Origin: Alphaproteobacteria bacterium UBA7314
GTDB lineage: Bacteria > Pseudomonadota > Alphaproteobacteria > MPNO01 > UBA830
DNA: 64,000 nt
Direction of reading: 5' to 3'
NCBI GenBank assembly: GCA_002471575.1
Contig: DKQG01000050.1
Span: forward strand, 19,407 to 83,406
Under the pieces are notes generated by a model. The model was given only the letters and a program-made list of their open reading frames with translations. It had not been told where the DNA came from and searched no databases. Of this stretch, positions 51,023 to 59,605 are shown in pieces. Every line of letters begins with the position of its first letter. The stretch's first letter is position 1. A program made the position numbers and the translations under genes.

Positions 51023-51496
51023 ATGTCCAAAAACGGCCCCGCGTTCGATCCGCTCGACGTCGAAGCCATCGAGCGCAATCCCTATCCACCACCCAACGAT
51101 ACCGTGTTAGCCGGTAAGGCACGCCGAGCGCTGGGCGATCCGAACGGGCTGACGAAGTTCGGTGTGAATCTGACCGAAATGGCACCGGGCTCGGTCTCGG
51201 CTCTGCGTCACTGGCATTCGGAAGAGGATGAATTCATCTTTATCACCGAAGGCACGCCGACGCTCGTCACCGGTACCGGCGAACAACTGCTGCGGGCCGG
51301 CATGTGTGCGTGTTTTCCGGCAGGGTCCGGCGATGCCCACCGGCTGGAAAACCGTAGCAACGCGGTCGTCCGCTACCTTGAGGTCGGCAACCGTTCGGTA
51401 CGCGAAGACGTGCATTATCCCGACGATGACATGGTCATGAAGCGGGTCGCCGGCGAGGCGCCAACCTTCACCCGCGCGGACGGCTCGCCATATTGA
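51023..51496 (+). CDS. Cupin domain protein
   Basis: A 157-residue single cupin. Metal-binding motifs: SVSALRHWHSEEDEFIFITE and AGMCACFPAGSGDAHRLENR. The product of this family is often annotated as a cupin linked to sugar or aromatic acid metabolism, without proven activity. A strong AAAGGAG precedes ATG 51023. The stop overlaps a TTG start of the first transporter (TTGA), so it forms one unit with both carriers. Confidence 0.85.
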   Translation: MSKNGPAFDPLDVEAIERNPYPPPNDTVLAGKARRALGDPNGLTKFGVNLTEMAPGSVSALRHWHSEEDEFIFITEGTPTLVTGTGEQLLRAGMCACFPAGSGDAHRLENRSNAVVRYLEVGNRSVREDVHYPDDDMVMKRVAGEAPTFTRADGSPY

Positions 51497-52425
51497 TACG
51501 GGTCGCCTTTGAGCGCATCGCGAATGTCGCGACCTGGCTGATGGCGGGGGCGCTGGTGGCCGGCTATGCCGCTCAGCCGGTCGCCGAATTTTTCGGGCCG
51601 TATATTTTGCATTCGATGGTGATCCTTCTGGCGATTGCCATGGTGCGTTTGGATGTGGATAAACTGCGCGGCTATATCCGCCGTCCGCGGGTACTGGCTG
51701 CGATCGTCATCGTCAACCTGATCGCCGCACCGCTGATGATGTGGTTCCTAATCCAGCCGCTGAACATTCCGCCGGGCCTCGAACAAGGGTTGTTCCTGAT
51801 GGCAGCCGCGCCGATGATTAGCTCCGCCATCGCTATCGCGACTATTCTGGAACTAGACGCCGCCCTCGCCGTTGCCGCCATGGTAACGACCTACGCCGTG
51901 GTCCCCTTTACCCTGCCGACGCTGTCAGTCTGGTTGATCGGTTTCGACCTGGGGGTCAGCATCTGGGAGATGTTCATCCGACTGTTCGCCACGATCGCGG
52001 CGCCAGCGGCGCTAGCTTTTATCCTGCGGCGATGGGTTTTCGAGCGGGAAACGCTAGCCCGCAATGCCCGGGCAATCGACGGACTGGGCGTGGTATTTGT
52101 GATGATTTTCTGTCTCGGCATCATGGACGGTATCGCCGCCTTTACGGAAGGACGGATCGACTACGTCATCTTGACGTTGATCGCTGCCTTTGCCGCCAAC
52201 ATCGCGATGCAGGTGTTCGGTACGGTGCTGTTTCTGAAACTCGGCCGGCGCGAGGCGCTGACCATAGGTCTAGTGACCGGCAACACCAATCTCGGCCTCG
52301 TCATGGTGGTGTTGGCCGATAAGGCGTCACCGGAACTGATCGCCTATTTCGTTCTTGGCCAGGTGCCGATGTATTTTCTTCCTGTGGTGGCGCTGCCGAT
52401 ATATCGGCGGCTAATGAGGGCATGA
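51493..52425 (+). CDS. BASS-like (bile acid:Na+ symporter fold) carrier, copy 1
   Basis: A 310-residue inner-membrane protein with about 9-10 hydrophobic helices. The helix-break segments AAPMISSAIAIATILELDAA and TIGLVTGNTNLGLVMVVLAD correspond to the two crossing unwound helices of the BASS/SBF fold. It starts at TTG 51493, overlapping the preceding cupin stop; no better start fits. The stop overlaps the next carrier by 4 bases (ATGA). Probably imports an organic anion. The substrate may be the compound handled by the UbiD-type enzyme, which is inference. Confidence 0.75.
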   Translation: MIRVAFERIANVATWLMAGALVAGYAAQPVAEFFGPYILHSMVILLAIAMVRLDVDKLRGYIRRPRVLAAIVIVNLIAAPLMMWFLIQPLNIPPGLEQGLFLMAAAPMISSAIAIATILELDAALAVAAMVTTYAVVPFTLPTLSVWLIGFDLGVSIWEMFIRLFATIAAPAALAFILRRWVFERETLARNARAIDGLGVVFVMIFCLGIMDGIAAFTEGRIDYVILTLIAAFAANIAMQVFGTVLFLKLGRREALTIGLVTGNTNLGLVMVVLADKASPELIAYFVLGQVPMYFLPVVALPIYRRLMRA

Positions 52426-53354
52426 TCTTATTTCGCGGTCTGGACTGGGTCGCCAAACGAGCGACCTGGTTCCTTGCGGCCGGAGTTTTCGGCGGCATCG
52501 CCTGGCAGCCGCTCGCCGACGCGCTGGCACCCTGGCTGGAAGCCCTGATCGTTATGAATCTGTCGCTTTCGATGATGCGCATCGAGCCAGCGGCGCTGAA
52601 GGATTACTTCCGCCACCATTGGCTGATCACAGTTATTTTCATCTTTACCATGGGGATCACGCCGTTAATCCTGTGGGGTCTGACCGGGGCCGCCGGCATC
52701 GACGGGCCGTTGGGCGCGGGCATCGTGTTCCATGCGCTGGCCACGCCTATCATGTCGGCGCCTGCGCTGTGCGTCCTGTTCGGCCTCGACGCGGCGCTCG
52801 CCCTGATCATCACGGTGCTGTCCTATGCGCTGGTGCCGTTCACGCTGCCGCCGCTCGCGCTTTGGCTGCTGGGGATCGAGCTGGACGTCACGGTGCTGGA
52901 ACTTATGTGGCGGCTGGGCCGGATTGTCGGCGGCAGCTTCCTAATAGCGGTGATCGCCCGATACGTTCTGAAGCCCGCATTCCTGCAGGCCCAGGCGTCG
53001 CGCATGGACGGCATCATGGTGCTCGGGATGGTCGGCGTGGCAGTGTCACTGATGTCGGGTCTGCCGGATTTCGCCGTCGCAAAGCCATCTTTCACCGCCT
53101 TCGTCACCATAACCACTTTCATCGTGAATATCGGGCTACAGATTTTCGCGGCCTGCGTGTTCTGGCGCGTCGGCAGACGAGCGGCAGTAACCATCGGTCT
53201 CTTGACCGGCAACACTAACGTGGCATTGGTGCTCGCGGCAGTCAGCGAAAGCGCGTCCTACGACCTGCTCGTCTACTTCGTAGTGGGGCAGTTTCCAATC
53301 TACATCCTCCCGCTGGTCGCGGTACCTATATACCGGCGGGTAGTGGCCACATAA
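52422..53354 (+). CDS. BASS-like carrier, copy 2 (paralogue)
   Basis: A 310-residue membrane protein of the same length and layout as the previous gene. Shared landmarks are ATW near the start, a central FTLPxLxxWLxGxxL segment, and TIGLLTGNTNVALVLAAVSE near the end; both end in PIYRR plus a few residues. It is a diverged tandem duplicate. ATG 52422 overlaps the first copy's stop. The pair may form a heteromeric carrier. A terminator follows directly. Confidence 0.75.
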   Translation: MILFRGLDWVAKRATWFLAAGVFGGIAWQPLADALAPWLEALIVMNLSLSMMRIEPAALKDYFRHHWLITVIFIFTMGITPLILWGLTGAAGIDGPLGAGIVFHALATPIMSAPALCVLFGLDAALALIITVLSYALVPFTLPPLALWLLGIELDVTVLELMWRLGRIVGGSFLIAVIARYVLKPAFLQAQASRMDGIMVLGMVGVAVSLMSGLPDFAVAKPSFTAFVTITTFIVNIGLQIFAACVFWRVGRRAAVTIGLLTGNTNVALVLAAVSESASYDLLVYFVVGQFPIYILPLVAVPIYRRVVAT

Positions 53355-53355
53355 A

Positions 53356-53390
53356 TAAAAAAAGGCGGACCCGAAGGCCCGCCTTTTTTA
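53356..53390. terminator. Bidirectional Rho-independent terminator
   Basis: GGCGGACC-CGAA-GGCCCGCC (one mismatch) is flanked by seven As before and six or more Ts after, so it can end transcription of the carrier operon from the left and of the Rieske oxygenase gene from the right. Confidence 0.88.
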
Positions 53391-53408
53391 AATATTGGTG
53401 CGCGGACG

Positions 53409-54476
53409 CTATTCCGCAGCAACCGCCATTTCGCCCCGCTCTTCCGCGATCTTGCGGTCGATCATGTTGCGGGCGGCAATGGAGCCGGCATCTTGGATCG
53501 TGTCGATCGTCGGACGATCGTCCCAGTTCTCCTGCTGCTTGTTGAACACCTCCCAGTCCTGGTGAAAAGCCGTGAAGATCTGCTTGTAAGACATTTCGGT
53601 CATTTCCTCGGTGACCGGCTGACCTTCGACCTGATAAGCGTTGGACCAGAAGTAATGGGTCGTAGTTTCGGTTTCGGGCGTTACAAAGTTGAGGTTATGG
53701 AACCCGAACCCACCTTTCGGTACCGGCAGATCGATATCGGTAAAACCGAATTCCTTGCCCTCTGCGGCCCCTTCCGCGGCGCCGGTGAACAAGCGCACGG
53801 CGCCTGGCATCTGGAATTCTATAATCTGCCAGCGGTCGACGATGTCGTCTTCCGTCCAGCCACCCATCCTCTGATAGGTCGGTGCCGGATTCTGGCCGAC
53901 AGTCCAGCGTGCAACCGTGACGCTGTCGTCGTCTTTCAGCGTGCGGATCTTGGCAGCCTCGGCGACGGCGGCATTGCCGATGGTCGATTTATGCACAAAG
54001 CCAAGATGCGACAGGTCCAGCAGGTTGTCGATGATCAGCTTGTAATCGCATTTGACGTAGAAATACGTCCCCTTGTCGCCCCAATCGTCGTCGGTCTTCC
54101 AGGGATAAGGAACGATCAGGTTTTCGTCGGCCAGCGCCGGATCGCCCATCCAGATCCAGATCCAGTTGTATTTCTCGACGATTGGATAAGTGCGGACCTG
54201 GGCCCCCGGCGGGATCGTAGTCTGGCCCGGCACATGCGTGCACTTGCCCGCCGCATCGAACTGAAGGCCGTGATAGTAGCATTCCAGCTTGTCGCCGACA
54301 ATTTTGCCCTTCGACAGCGGCATTCGGCGGTGGCAGCAACGGTCTTCAAAGGCCTGCGGCGTACCGTCCTCCTTGCGCCAGAAGACAATGTTTTCATTGC
54401 AGATGGTGCGCGCCATCGGTGTCCGGTCAATTTCTTCCGGCTGGGCGCAGACGTACCAGGTATTCTTGAGGAACAT
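53409..54476 (-). CDS. Rieske non-haem iron oxygenase, alpha subunit
   Basis: A 355-residue oxygenase of the vanillate O-demethylase (VanA)-like group, acting on aromatic acids with electrons from a reductase. The Rieske cluster ligands are C47-x-H49 and C66-x2-H69 (CCHRRMPLSKGK, CYYHGLQF). The mononuclear iron ligands lie in NLLDLSHLGFVHKSTIG. Start ATG 54476 has a GGGAGA upstream. No reductase gene is adjacent. O- or N-demethylation of a methoxylated aromatic acid is the most likely activity from the family. Confidence 0.92.
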   Translation of the reverse strand: MFLKNTWYVCAQPEEIDRTPMARTICNENIVFWRKEDGTPQAFEDRCCHRRMPLSKGKIVGDKLECYYHGLQFDAAGKCTHVPGQTTIPPGAQVRTYPIVEKYNWIWIWMGDPALADENLIVPYPWKTDDDWGDKGTYFYVKCDYKLIIDNLLDLSHLGFVHKSTIGNAAVAEAAKIRTLKDDDSVTVARWTVGQNPAPTYQRMGGWTEDDIVDRWQIIEFQMPGAVRLFTGAAEGAAEGKEFGFTDIDLPVPKGGFGFHNLNFVTPETETTTHYFWSNAYQVEGQPVTEEMTEMSYKQIFTAFHQDWEVFNKQQENWDDRPTIDTIQDAGSIAARNMIDRKIAEERGEMAVAAE

Positions 54477-54621
54477 TTCCCAATCTCCCGTTTAAAAACT
54501 TAGTCACATACTAGGGGTTCAGCTTGAAGGATTCAATGAAATGTGCCGAGGGTGCTTGCCGGAATGCCCCAGTCTTTCTATAGAGTAGCCAGAAATCCGG
54601 GATTTATCGAAAGAGGCAGAG

Positions 54622-55020
54622 ATGGAAAACCGCGCATTCTACCCCGAAAAGATGCAACCGCCGCTGGGGCTGTATGCTCATGGCGTGGAAGTTCCGGAAG
54701 ACGCCAAGCTGACCTTCGTGGCAGGTCAGGTCGGTATGGATTTCGACGGCAACGTTCCCGACGATTTCGAAGGACAGGCCCGCAATGCGTGGAACAACTG
54801 CCTCGCCGTACTCGAACACAACCGGCTACGCGTCAGCGATATCGTCCACGTGAAGCACTTCATCACCGACGCCGCAAACCTACCCGCCTACAACACAGTG
54901 CGTGCCGATTATCTTGGCGAAAACCGACCCACGTCGACCCTGCTGATCGTCGCCGGGCTGGCGGATCCGAACTTCCTGGTGGAAGTGGAGATGATCGCCG
55001 CGTCGACGCGGAAGGGCTAG
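54622..55020 (+). CDS. RidA family protein
   Basis: A 132-residue member of the RidA/YjgF/YER057c family, which deaminates reactive enamines and imines. It has GLYAHGVEVPEDAKLTFVAG near the start and DIVHVKHFITDAANLPAY in the middle. The catalytic arginine of true RidA (near residue 105) would be expected in the stretch ADYLGENRPTSTLLIV, which has an arginine before PTSTLL. Start ATG 54622 follows GAGGCAGAG. It is divergent from the Rieske gene and convergent with the GMC gene, overlapping its end by 4 bases. Confidence 0.9.
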   Translation: MENRAFYPEKMQPPLGLYAHGVEVPEDAKLTFVAGQVGMDFDGNVPDDFEGQARNAWNNCLAVLEHNRLRVSDIVHVKHFITDAANLPAYNTVRADYLGENRPTSTLLIVAGLADPNFLVEVEMIAASTRKG

Positions 55021-56723
55021 GCGCCCGACAAAATCATATCCGCCACTTTCTCTGCCATCATCATGGTCGGGAAATTGGTATTGGCACGCGGCACCCTCGG
55101 CATGATCGATGCATCGCAGACGCGCAGGCCTTCGACGCCATAGACCCGCGCCGACGGATCGGTGACCGCGCCGGAATCGTCCTCAGCCCCCATCCGGCAA
55201 GTGCAGGAGGCATGCCAGTGACCGGTAACCGTGGTGCGCACCCAGTCGGCAATGGCTTCGTCGTCTTCCAGCAGTTCCCGCATGGTGGGGCCTTTACGGA
55301 TGACGTTATCGATAAAGGCGCGCCGGACCGGCCCTCCGAGGTCCATCAGGTTGGCAGCCACCCAGGTCTTGAATTTGTTCATGCCGTTGAAATCGCCGAC
55401 CTTGCGCACACGTTCCGAATAGGCGGCGGGAAAGACGTCATGCACCGCGTCGCGGACCGCCGAATGATCGTGCATGCGCGCCAACATGCGGGTTGCCTGA
55501 ACGATGCGGATTAGATCCCGTTCATCGGAACACATGTTGAAATCGACATTAGGTTCCACGGACGGATCGGCTGAATTGAGCGTCACCTCGCCGGTCGAGA
55601 ACGAATTGTTGACCCACACCATGACCGCGCCGATCCGGTCGCCTAGAGGGTGCCAGGCTGATTTGTTGGTCGGTACGATGAACATGTCGCCAGGCCCGCA
55701 ACCGTCAATGCCCGACGAATAGCGCATGCAGGCGATCATCTGTCGGCGCATGCCAGTCGGCAGCCGCGCCGGGCGCTTTATGTAAGACGCGATGGACACG
55801 CCGGGATGCTCCATCAAATGCTGACCGACCCCGGCCCGATCGGCAACGATGTCAATGCCGAGATGCGATAATTGGGCCGCCGGCCCGACGCCAGACCGCA
55901 TCAGGATGGCTGGCGAATGGGTGGATCCGCCGGACACGATCACCTCGTTTGCGCGGATGGTCCGTTCGCCTTCCGGCCGCTGGACCGTTAGGCCCGTAAT
56001 CCGCGTGCCGTCGAAATTGAGACGCTGGACCTCGGCCCGGTCTAGGATATCGAGGTTGGGACGGGCGCGGACCTCCATCGTCAGATACGCGACGTTGGCG
56101 GATACTCGCTTGTCGTCAATATTAGAAATCGTGACGGGGAAATAGCCGTCTTCAAAGCTGGCGTTCATGTCGTCGAAATAGTCGAAGCCTTCGGCCTTGG
56201 CAGCGTACATGATCGCCGTGGTGTAGCCGGGCCATGTATCAGGAAACAGGCGGCGCACGCCAATCGGGCCGTCGTTGCCGTGGGCCGGTCCATCGAAATC
56301 CCGGTCCGATTCCATTTTGCGGAAAAACGGCAGCACGTCTTCCCACCCCCAGCCGGCAGCGCCGCGATCAACCCAGTCGGCGTAGTCGTGCGGGCTGCCT
56401 CGGTTCGCCATCATGCCGTTGACCGAGGAACCGCCGCCCATCACGCGGCCCTGCTGATACAGCTTGTCCGGGCGGGTATCGGGCGCATTGCCGGGTCGCG
56501 GCGGAACAGTGACGCGGAGATTGTTCCAGATAAAGCGCTTGTCGTTATATGCAACGCCTGCGAAACCGTCCTGCAACTGGTCGGGCAGATTGTCGGGAGG
56601 ATAATCCGTGCCGGCCTCGACCAGCAGCACCCTATTAGCTGACCGTTCACTCAGCCGGCTGGCCATCACGCAGCCGGCAGACCCGCCGCCGACGACGACA
56701 TAATCGTAAATTATGTCAGGCAT
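55017..56723 (-). CDS. GMC-family FAD oxidoreductase (choline/alcohol dehydrogenase-like)
   Basis: A 568-residue flavoprotein of the glucose-methanol-choline family. FAD loop YVVVGGGSAGCVMASRLSE, second family box GGSSVNGMMANRGSPHDY, VIVSGGSTHSPAILMRSGV, and the catalytic histidine in GHWHASCTCRMGAEDDSGAV are all present. The C-terminus (RANTNFPTMMMAEKVADMIL) is typical. It oxidises an alcohol of unknown identity. The 5' end overlaps the antiporter relic by 8 bases. Confidence 0.93.
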   Translation of the reverse strand: MPDIIYDYVVVGGGSAGCVMASRLSERSANRVLLVEAGTDYPPDNLPDQLQDGFAGVAYNDKRFIWNNLRVTVPPRPGNAPDTRPDKLYQQGRVMGGGSSVNGMMANRGSPHDYADWVDRGAAGWGWEDVLPFFRKMESDRDFDGPAHGNDGPIGVRRLFPDTWPGYTTAIMYAAKAEGFDYFDDMNASFEDGYFPVTISNIDDKRVSANVAYLTMEVRARPNLDILDRAEVQRLNFDGTRITGLTVQRPEGERTIRANEVIVSGGSTHSPAILMRSGVGPAAQLSHLGIDIVADRAGVGQHLMEHPGVSIASYIKRPARLPTGMRRQMIACMRYSSGIDGCGPGDMFIVPTNKSAWHPLGDRIGAVMVWVNNSFSTGEVTLNSADPSVEPNVDFNMCSDERDLIRIVQATRMLARMHDHSAVRDAVHDVFPAAYSERVRKVGDFNGMNKFKTWVAANLMDLGGPVRRAFIDNVIRKGPTMRELLEDDEAIADWVRTTVTGHWHASCTCRMGAEDDSGAVTDPSARVYGVEGLRVCDASIMPRVPRANTNFPTMMMAEKVADMILSGA

Positions 56724-57180
56724 TCTGTTTTCCCCCGAAACGCGCTAGTGGAATGGCGGTGGCACCATGAAGGATTACACATAGAGGATCCGTCACGACG
56801 ATAAACAAGGTATATCCTATACCGTTATCGCCGATTTCGCCGATCACGATAAGAAGATACAGCACCGATGCAATACCCCGCGGAACGAACTTGCCGAGCA
56901 AGATTTTCGCCGTCGCGCGCAGCCCGCTGCCAAGCAGCGCGATGCAGACCGGGATCATCCGGATCGCGGTCAGGCTGAGAACGGCATACAGGAACGCCCG
57001 GCCTGCCGAGTGCTGGATCGCGTGCGGCGCCATAAAGGGGCCGAACAGCATAAAGATCAGGTAGGACAGCAGCGTGCCCTAGACCTCGTCGAACTGTTCG
57101 ATATGTTCGCGCACGCGGTGCTACTTTACGCAGGGCATCAATCCAGCGACGAAGGCAGCGATTAAGCCGTTGCCCCGGAT
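56716..57180 (-). pseudogene. C-terminal relic of a cation:proton antiporter (NhaP/CPA1 type)
   Basis: The open part (56716-57051) encodes helices like the C-terminal half of NhaP antiporters (RAFLYAVLSLTAIRMIPVCI, FVPRGIASVLYLLIV). Further upstream in the same frame the matching sequence continues (GNGLIAAFVAGLMPC, then YLIFMLFGPF) but is interrupted by two stops, TAG after KV near 57126 and TAG near 57090. The first half of the protein is absent. Translation of a functional carrier is not possible. Confidence 0.75.
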
Positions 57181-57325
57181 CACTTCGCCCGCCTGACTAT
57201 AACCGCCGGCTTTCCAACGCTCGGGCCTTCATCTGCATCGGTGTTTCCATCCGCCCTTGAACGCAGCCGGTTTTTCGAACAAGTTCGGATTAGGGAAACA
57301 ATCAACATCGACAGGGAGAGATGAC

Positions 57326-58081
57326 ATGGGAAAACTGGATGAACGCGTAGCGATCGTCACCGGCGGCGGCCGAGGCATCGGCGTTGAATACGCAAAGGTT
57401 CTGGCGGCGGAAGGTGCGAAAGTCGCCGTCACCGACATCGTCGACACCGAGACCACAGTGAAAATCATCGAGCAGGCCGGCGGCGAAGCCATCGGCATTC
57501 ACTGCGACGTCACCGACACCGACAACATAAAGTCGATGGTGGCCGAGACGTTGGACGCCTTCGGCAAGATCGACATCCTGGTCAACAATGCCGCCCTGTT
57601 TGCCGATCTGAACCAGGGATCGTTCCTAGATATCGACGAGGCCGAATGGGACCGGGTGATGCAGATCAACACTCGCGGCGTCTTCAGCTGCACCAAGGCG
57701 GTCGTGCCAGAAATGAAAAAAAACGGCTATGGCAAGATCGTCAACATCGCCTCGGGTACGGTCTTCAAGGGCACGCCGATGCTGCTTCATTACGTCAGCT
57801 CTAAGGGCGCGCAGGTCGCGTTTACGCGGGCGCTTGCCCGCGAGGTGGGCGACGACGGCATCACCGTAAACTGCATCGCTCCGGGCCTGACAATGAGCGA
57901 AAAGGTCGTCGGCGATCCACAATGGGATGCCGTCAAAGACGGCAACACCGCCACCCGTGCGATCAAGCGCGAACAGATGCCTGAAGACCTGATCGGCACG
58001 CTTGTATTTTTCTCGTCATCGGATTCCGATTTCATCACCGGCCAAACACTTGTGGTTGATGGCGGATCGGCGATGCACTGA
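57326..58081 (+). CDS. Short-chain dehydrogenase/reductase (SDR)
   Basis: A 251-residue classical SDR. The NAD(P)-binding loop VAIVTGGGRGIGVEYAKVLA, NNAALFADL, the catalytic serine (NIASGTVFKG) and Tyr/Lys (HYVSSKGAQVAFTRALARE) and the closing DFITGQTLVVDGGSAMH are seen. Aspartate after the second strand (TDIVDTE) suggests NAD. I chose ATG 57326, with GGGAGAG upstream. The open frame begins 23 codons earlier but that part is not conserved. Substrate unknown, probably an alcohol or ketone in the catabolic set. Confidence 0.92.
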   Translation: MGKLDERVAIVTGGGRGIGVEYAKVLAAEGAKVAVTDIVDTETTVKIIEQAGGEAIGIHCDVTDTDNIKSMVAETLDAFGKIDILVNNAALFADLNQGSFLDIDEAEWDRVMQINTRGVFSCTKAVVPEMKKNGYGKIVNIASGTVFKGTPMLLHYVSSKGAQVAFTRALAREVGDDGITVNCIAPGLTMSEKVVGDPQWDAVKDGNTATRAIKREQMPEDLIGTLVFFSSSDSDFITGQTLVVDGGSAMH

Positions 58082-58105
58082 TAGATTGGAGCTAATACCT
58101 TTTGC

Positions 58106-58130
58106 GGGCGGCCCCGCGGGCCGCCCATTT
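58106..58130 (+). terminator. Hairpin terminator after the SDR gene
   Basis: GGGCGGCCC-CGC-GGGCCGCCC is a perfect 9-bp stem with a 3-base loop, beginning 24 bases after the SDR stop. It is followed by ATTTCTATATA, a weak T-rich tract. Confidence 0.65.
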
Positions 58131-58178
58131 CTATATACAGAACAATGAACGTCCGAGCCGGCCTTATGTGCACGCCAG

Positions 58179-59600
58179 ATGACTGATACATTCTCTGATA
58201 AACAGAATTCGCTTGCCGCGTACGAAAAACTCCTAGCACCATACCGCGAAAAATTTGCCGCCCGGCCAGCCTTATCGATGCTGCAATCGACGGTAGCCCT
58301 TCCAGCAGAACTTTTGCAGCTGTTTATGCTTCACTACAGCGCCTTCGGCATCTCCATGACCCATCCGGTAGAGGGATGGATCCGCCGTGCGGGCGAAAGA
58401 TGTAATGACACTGGATATAGCGCACTAGGCGAGGCGCTGATTAAACATGCTCGCCATGAAGCCGGACATCACCGGCTTATGGTGGCGGATCTGTGGTCTC
58501 TTGCTGACGCCTGGAATGCAGAGCATGCAAAAAAAATCAACCCAGTCGCGCTGAGCCGGCAGAAGCTACCAAGGAGCATCGCCCAATACCGTGCACTTCA
58601 TGAAGAAGTTATCACGGGTGATATGCCTTATGCGCAGATCGCGATAGAATATGAGATAGAAGCGCTCTCCGTGCGGCACGGGCCAGAGCTGCTGGCTGCC
58701 GCATGCACCTCCAATGCGGCTGGCGGGTCCTCTTTTCTACGAGAGCATATCTCGATCGACAGCGCTCACACCCAGTTTAACCGAGAGCAAATTGCAAAGC
58801 TGCTTTTAAGGCATCCCGAATGCCTGAAACCCTTGGTCCAGACAGGTGCGGCTGCGCTCGAGATATACGGCCGTTTCATAGATGACTGCGCCGCCGCCGC
58901 TGCGTCGTTCGGCGACGGGCAGAGCAATCAGGATCTGGTTTGCCGATTATTCGGTCCGCCAAACATCGCGAACAGGTCCATACCGAAATGGCTTACTGGT
59001 GTGAGGTCGCTTCGGTCTCATGTTCTTTTTGATGGCGGATCACGACCTGCGTTCGGTCCGGGTGGCGATGCGTTCGGAGATCCAGATCCACTCGATCTCC
59101 ACTGCTATCATTTTGTTTTACAAGACGGCGACATCCCCGTGGGAGCTGCTCGTTTGGTTCCCCCCTCGCCGAAGTCTCCGCTCTCTGTCGTCGATGCCGA
59201 ATTCGGGCGACGGAATGTTCACAAAACCCTTCTTCGGGCCGGCGTCCGCAAATCAGACTGCGCGGAGGTCAGCCGGTTGATCGTGCATCCCGACTACCGG
59301 CAGTATTCAAACCCTCGACTTTTATTTGCCGGTCTCTGGACTCTGGCGGCGCTGCTGAATGCGCGGGCGGTTATCGCCGCAGTGGGTACCGACCACGGTC
59401 TCGACCGTCTTTACACTATGCTGGGAGCGGAGATGCTAGACGGCGCTGGGCATCCCGAGTCGGCGCTTTTCAATGATGTGCTGCGTCTAGCGATCTTCAG
59501 GGTGGACCCCGCCTCACCGCCGGATTATCCGGAGCTGGATCATATGAGAGAGCTTATAAAAAGAACGCTGAGCTCTCCGCCGGCGCAACTGACCGCCTGA
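58179..59600 (+). CDS. Fusion: haem-oxygenase-like di-iron oxidase (HDO) + GNAT/autoinducer-synthase-like N-acyltransferase
   Basis: A 473-residue two-domain protein. Residues 1-240 look like an iron-containing redox enzyme of the haem-oxygenase-like family. They hold E94-x2-H97 in HARHEAGHHRL, an acidic helix IEYEIEALS (157-164) and H190-x3-D194-x2-H197 in REHISIDSAHTQ, the ligand pattern of HDO di-iron oxidases such as UndA and BesC. Residues 300-445 resemble acyl-homoserine-lactone synthase/FeeM-type acyltransferases (HFVLQDGDIPVGAARLVPP, AEVSRLIVHPDYR, LYTMLGAEML). I infer that it joins an acyl group to an amine and oxidises or cleaves a substrate. The gene stands alone between two hairpin-bounded units and is visibly A/T-richer than its neighbours, suggesting transfer. 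Domain naming is from motifs only. Confidence 0.7.
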   Translation: MTDTFSDKQNSLAAYEKLLAPYREKFAARPALSMLQSTVALPAELLQLFMLHYSAFGISMTHPVEGWIRRAGERCNDTGYSALGEALIKHARHEAGHHRLMVADLWSLADAWNAEHAKKINPVALSRQKLPRSIAQYRALHEEVITGDMPYAQIAIEYEIEALSVRHGPELLAAACTSNAAGGSSFLREHISIDSAHTQFNREQIAKLLLRHPECLKPLVQTGAAALEIYGRFIDDCAAAAASFGDGQSNQDLVCRLFGPPNIANRSIPKWLTGVRSLRSHVLFDGGSRPAFGPGGDAFGDPDPLDLHCYHFVLQDGDIPVGAARLVPPSPKSPLSVVDAEFGRRNVHKTLLRAGVRKSDCAEVSRLIVHPDYRQYSNPRLLFAGLWTLAALLNARAVIAAVGTDHGLDRLYTMLGAEMLDGAGHPESALFNDVLRLAIFRVDPASPPDYPELDHMRELIKRTLSSPPAQLTA

Positions 59601-59605
59601 CACAA

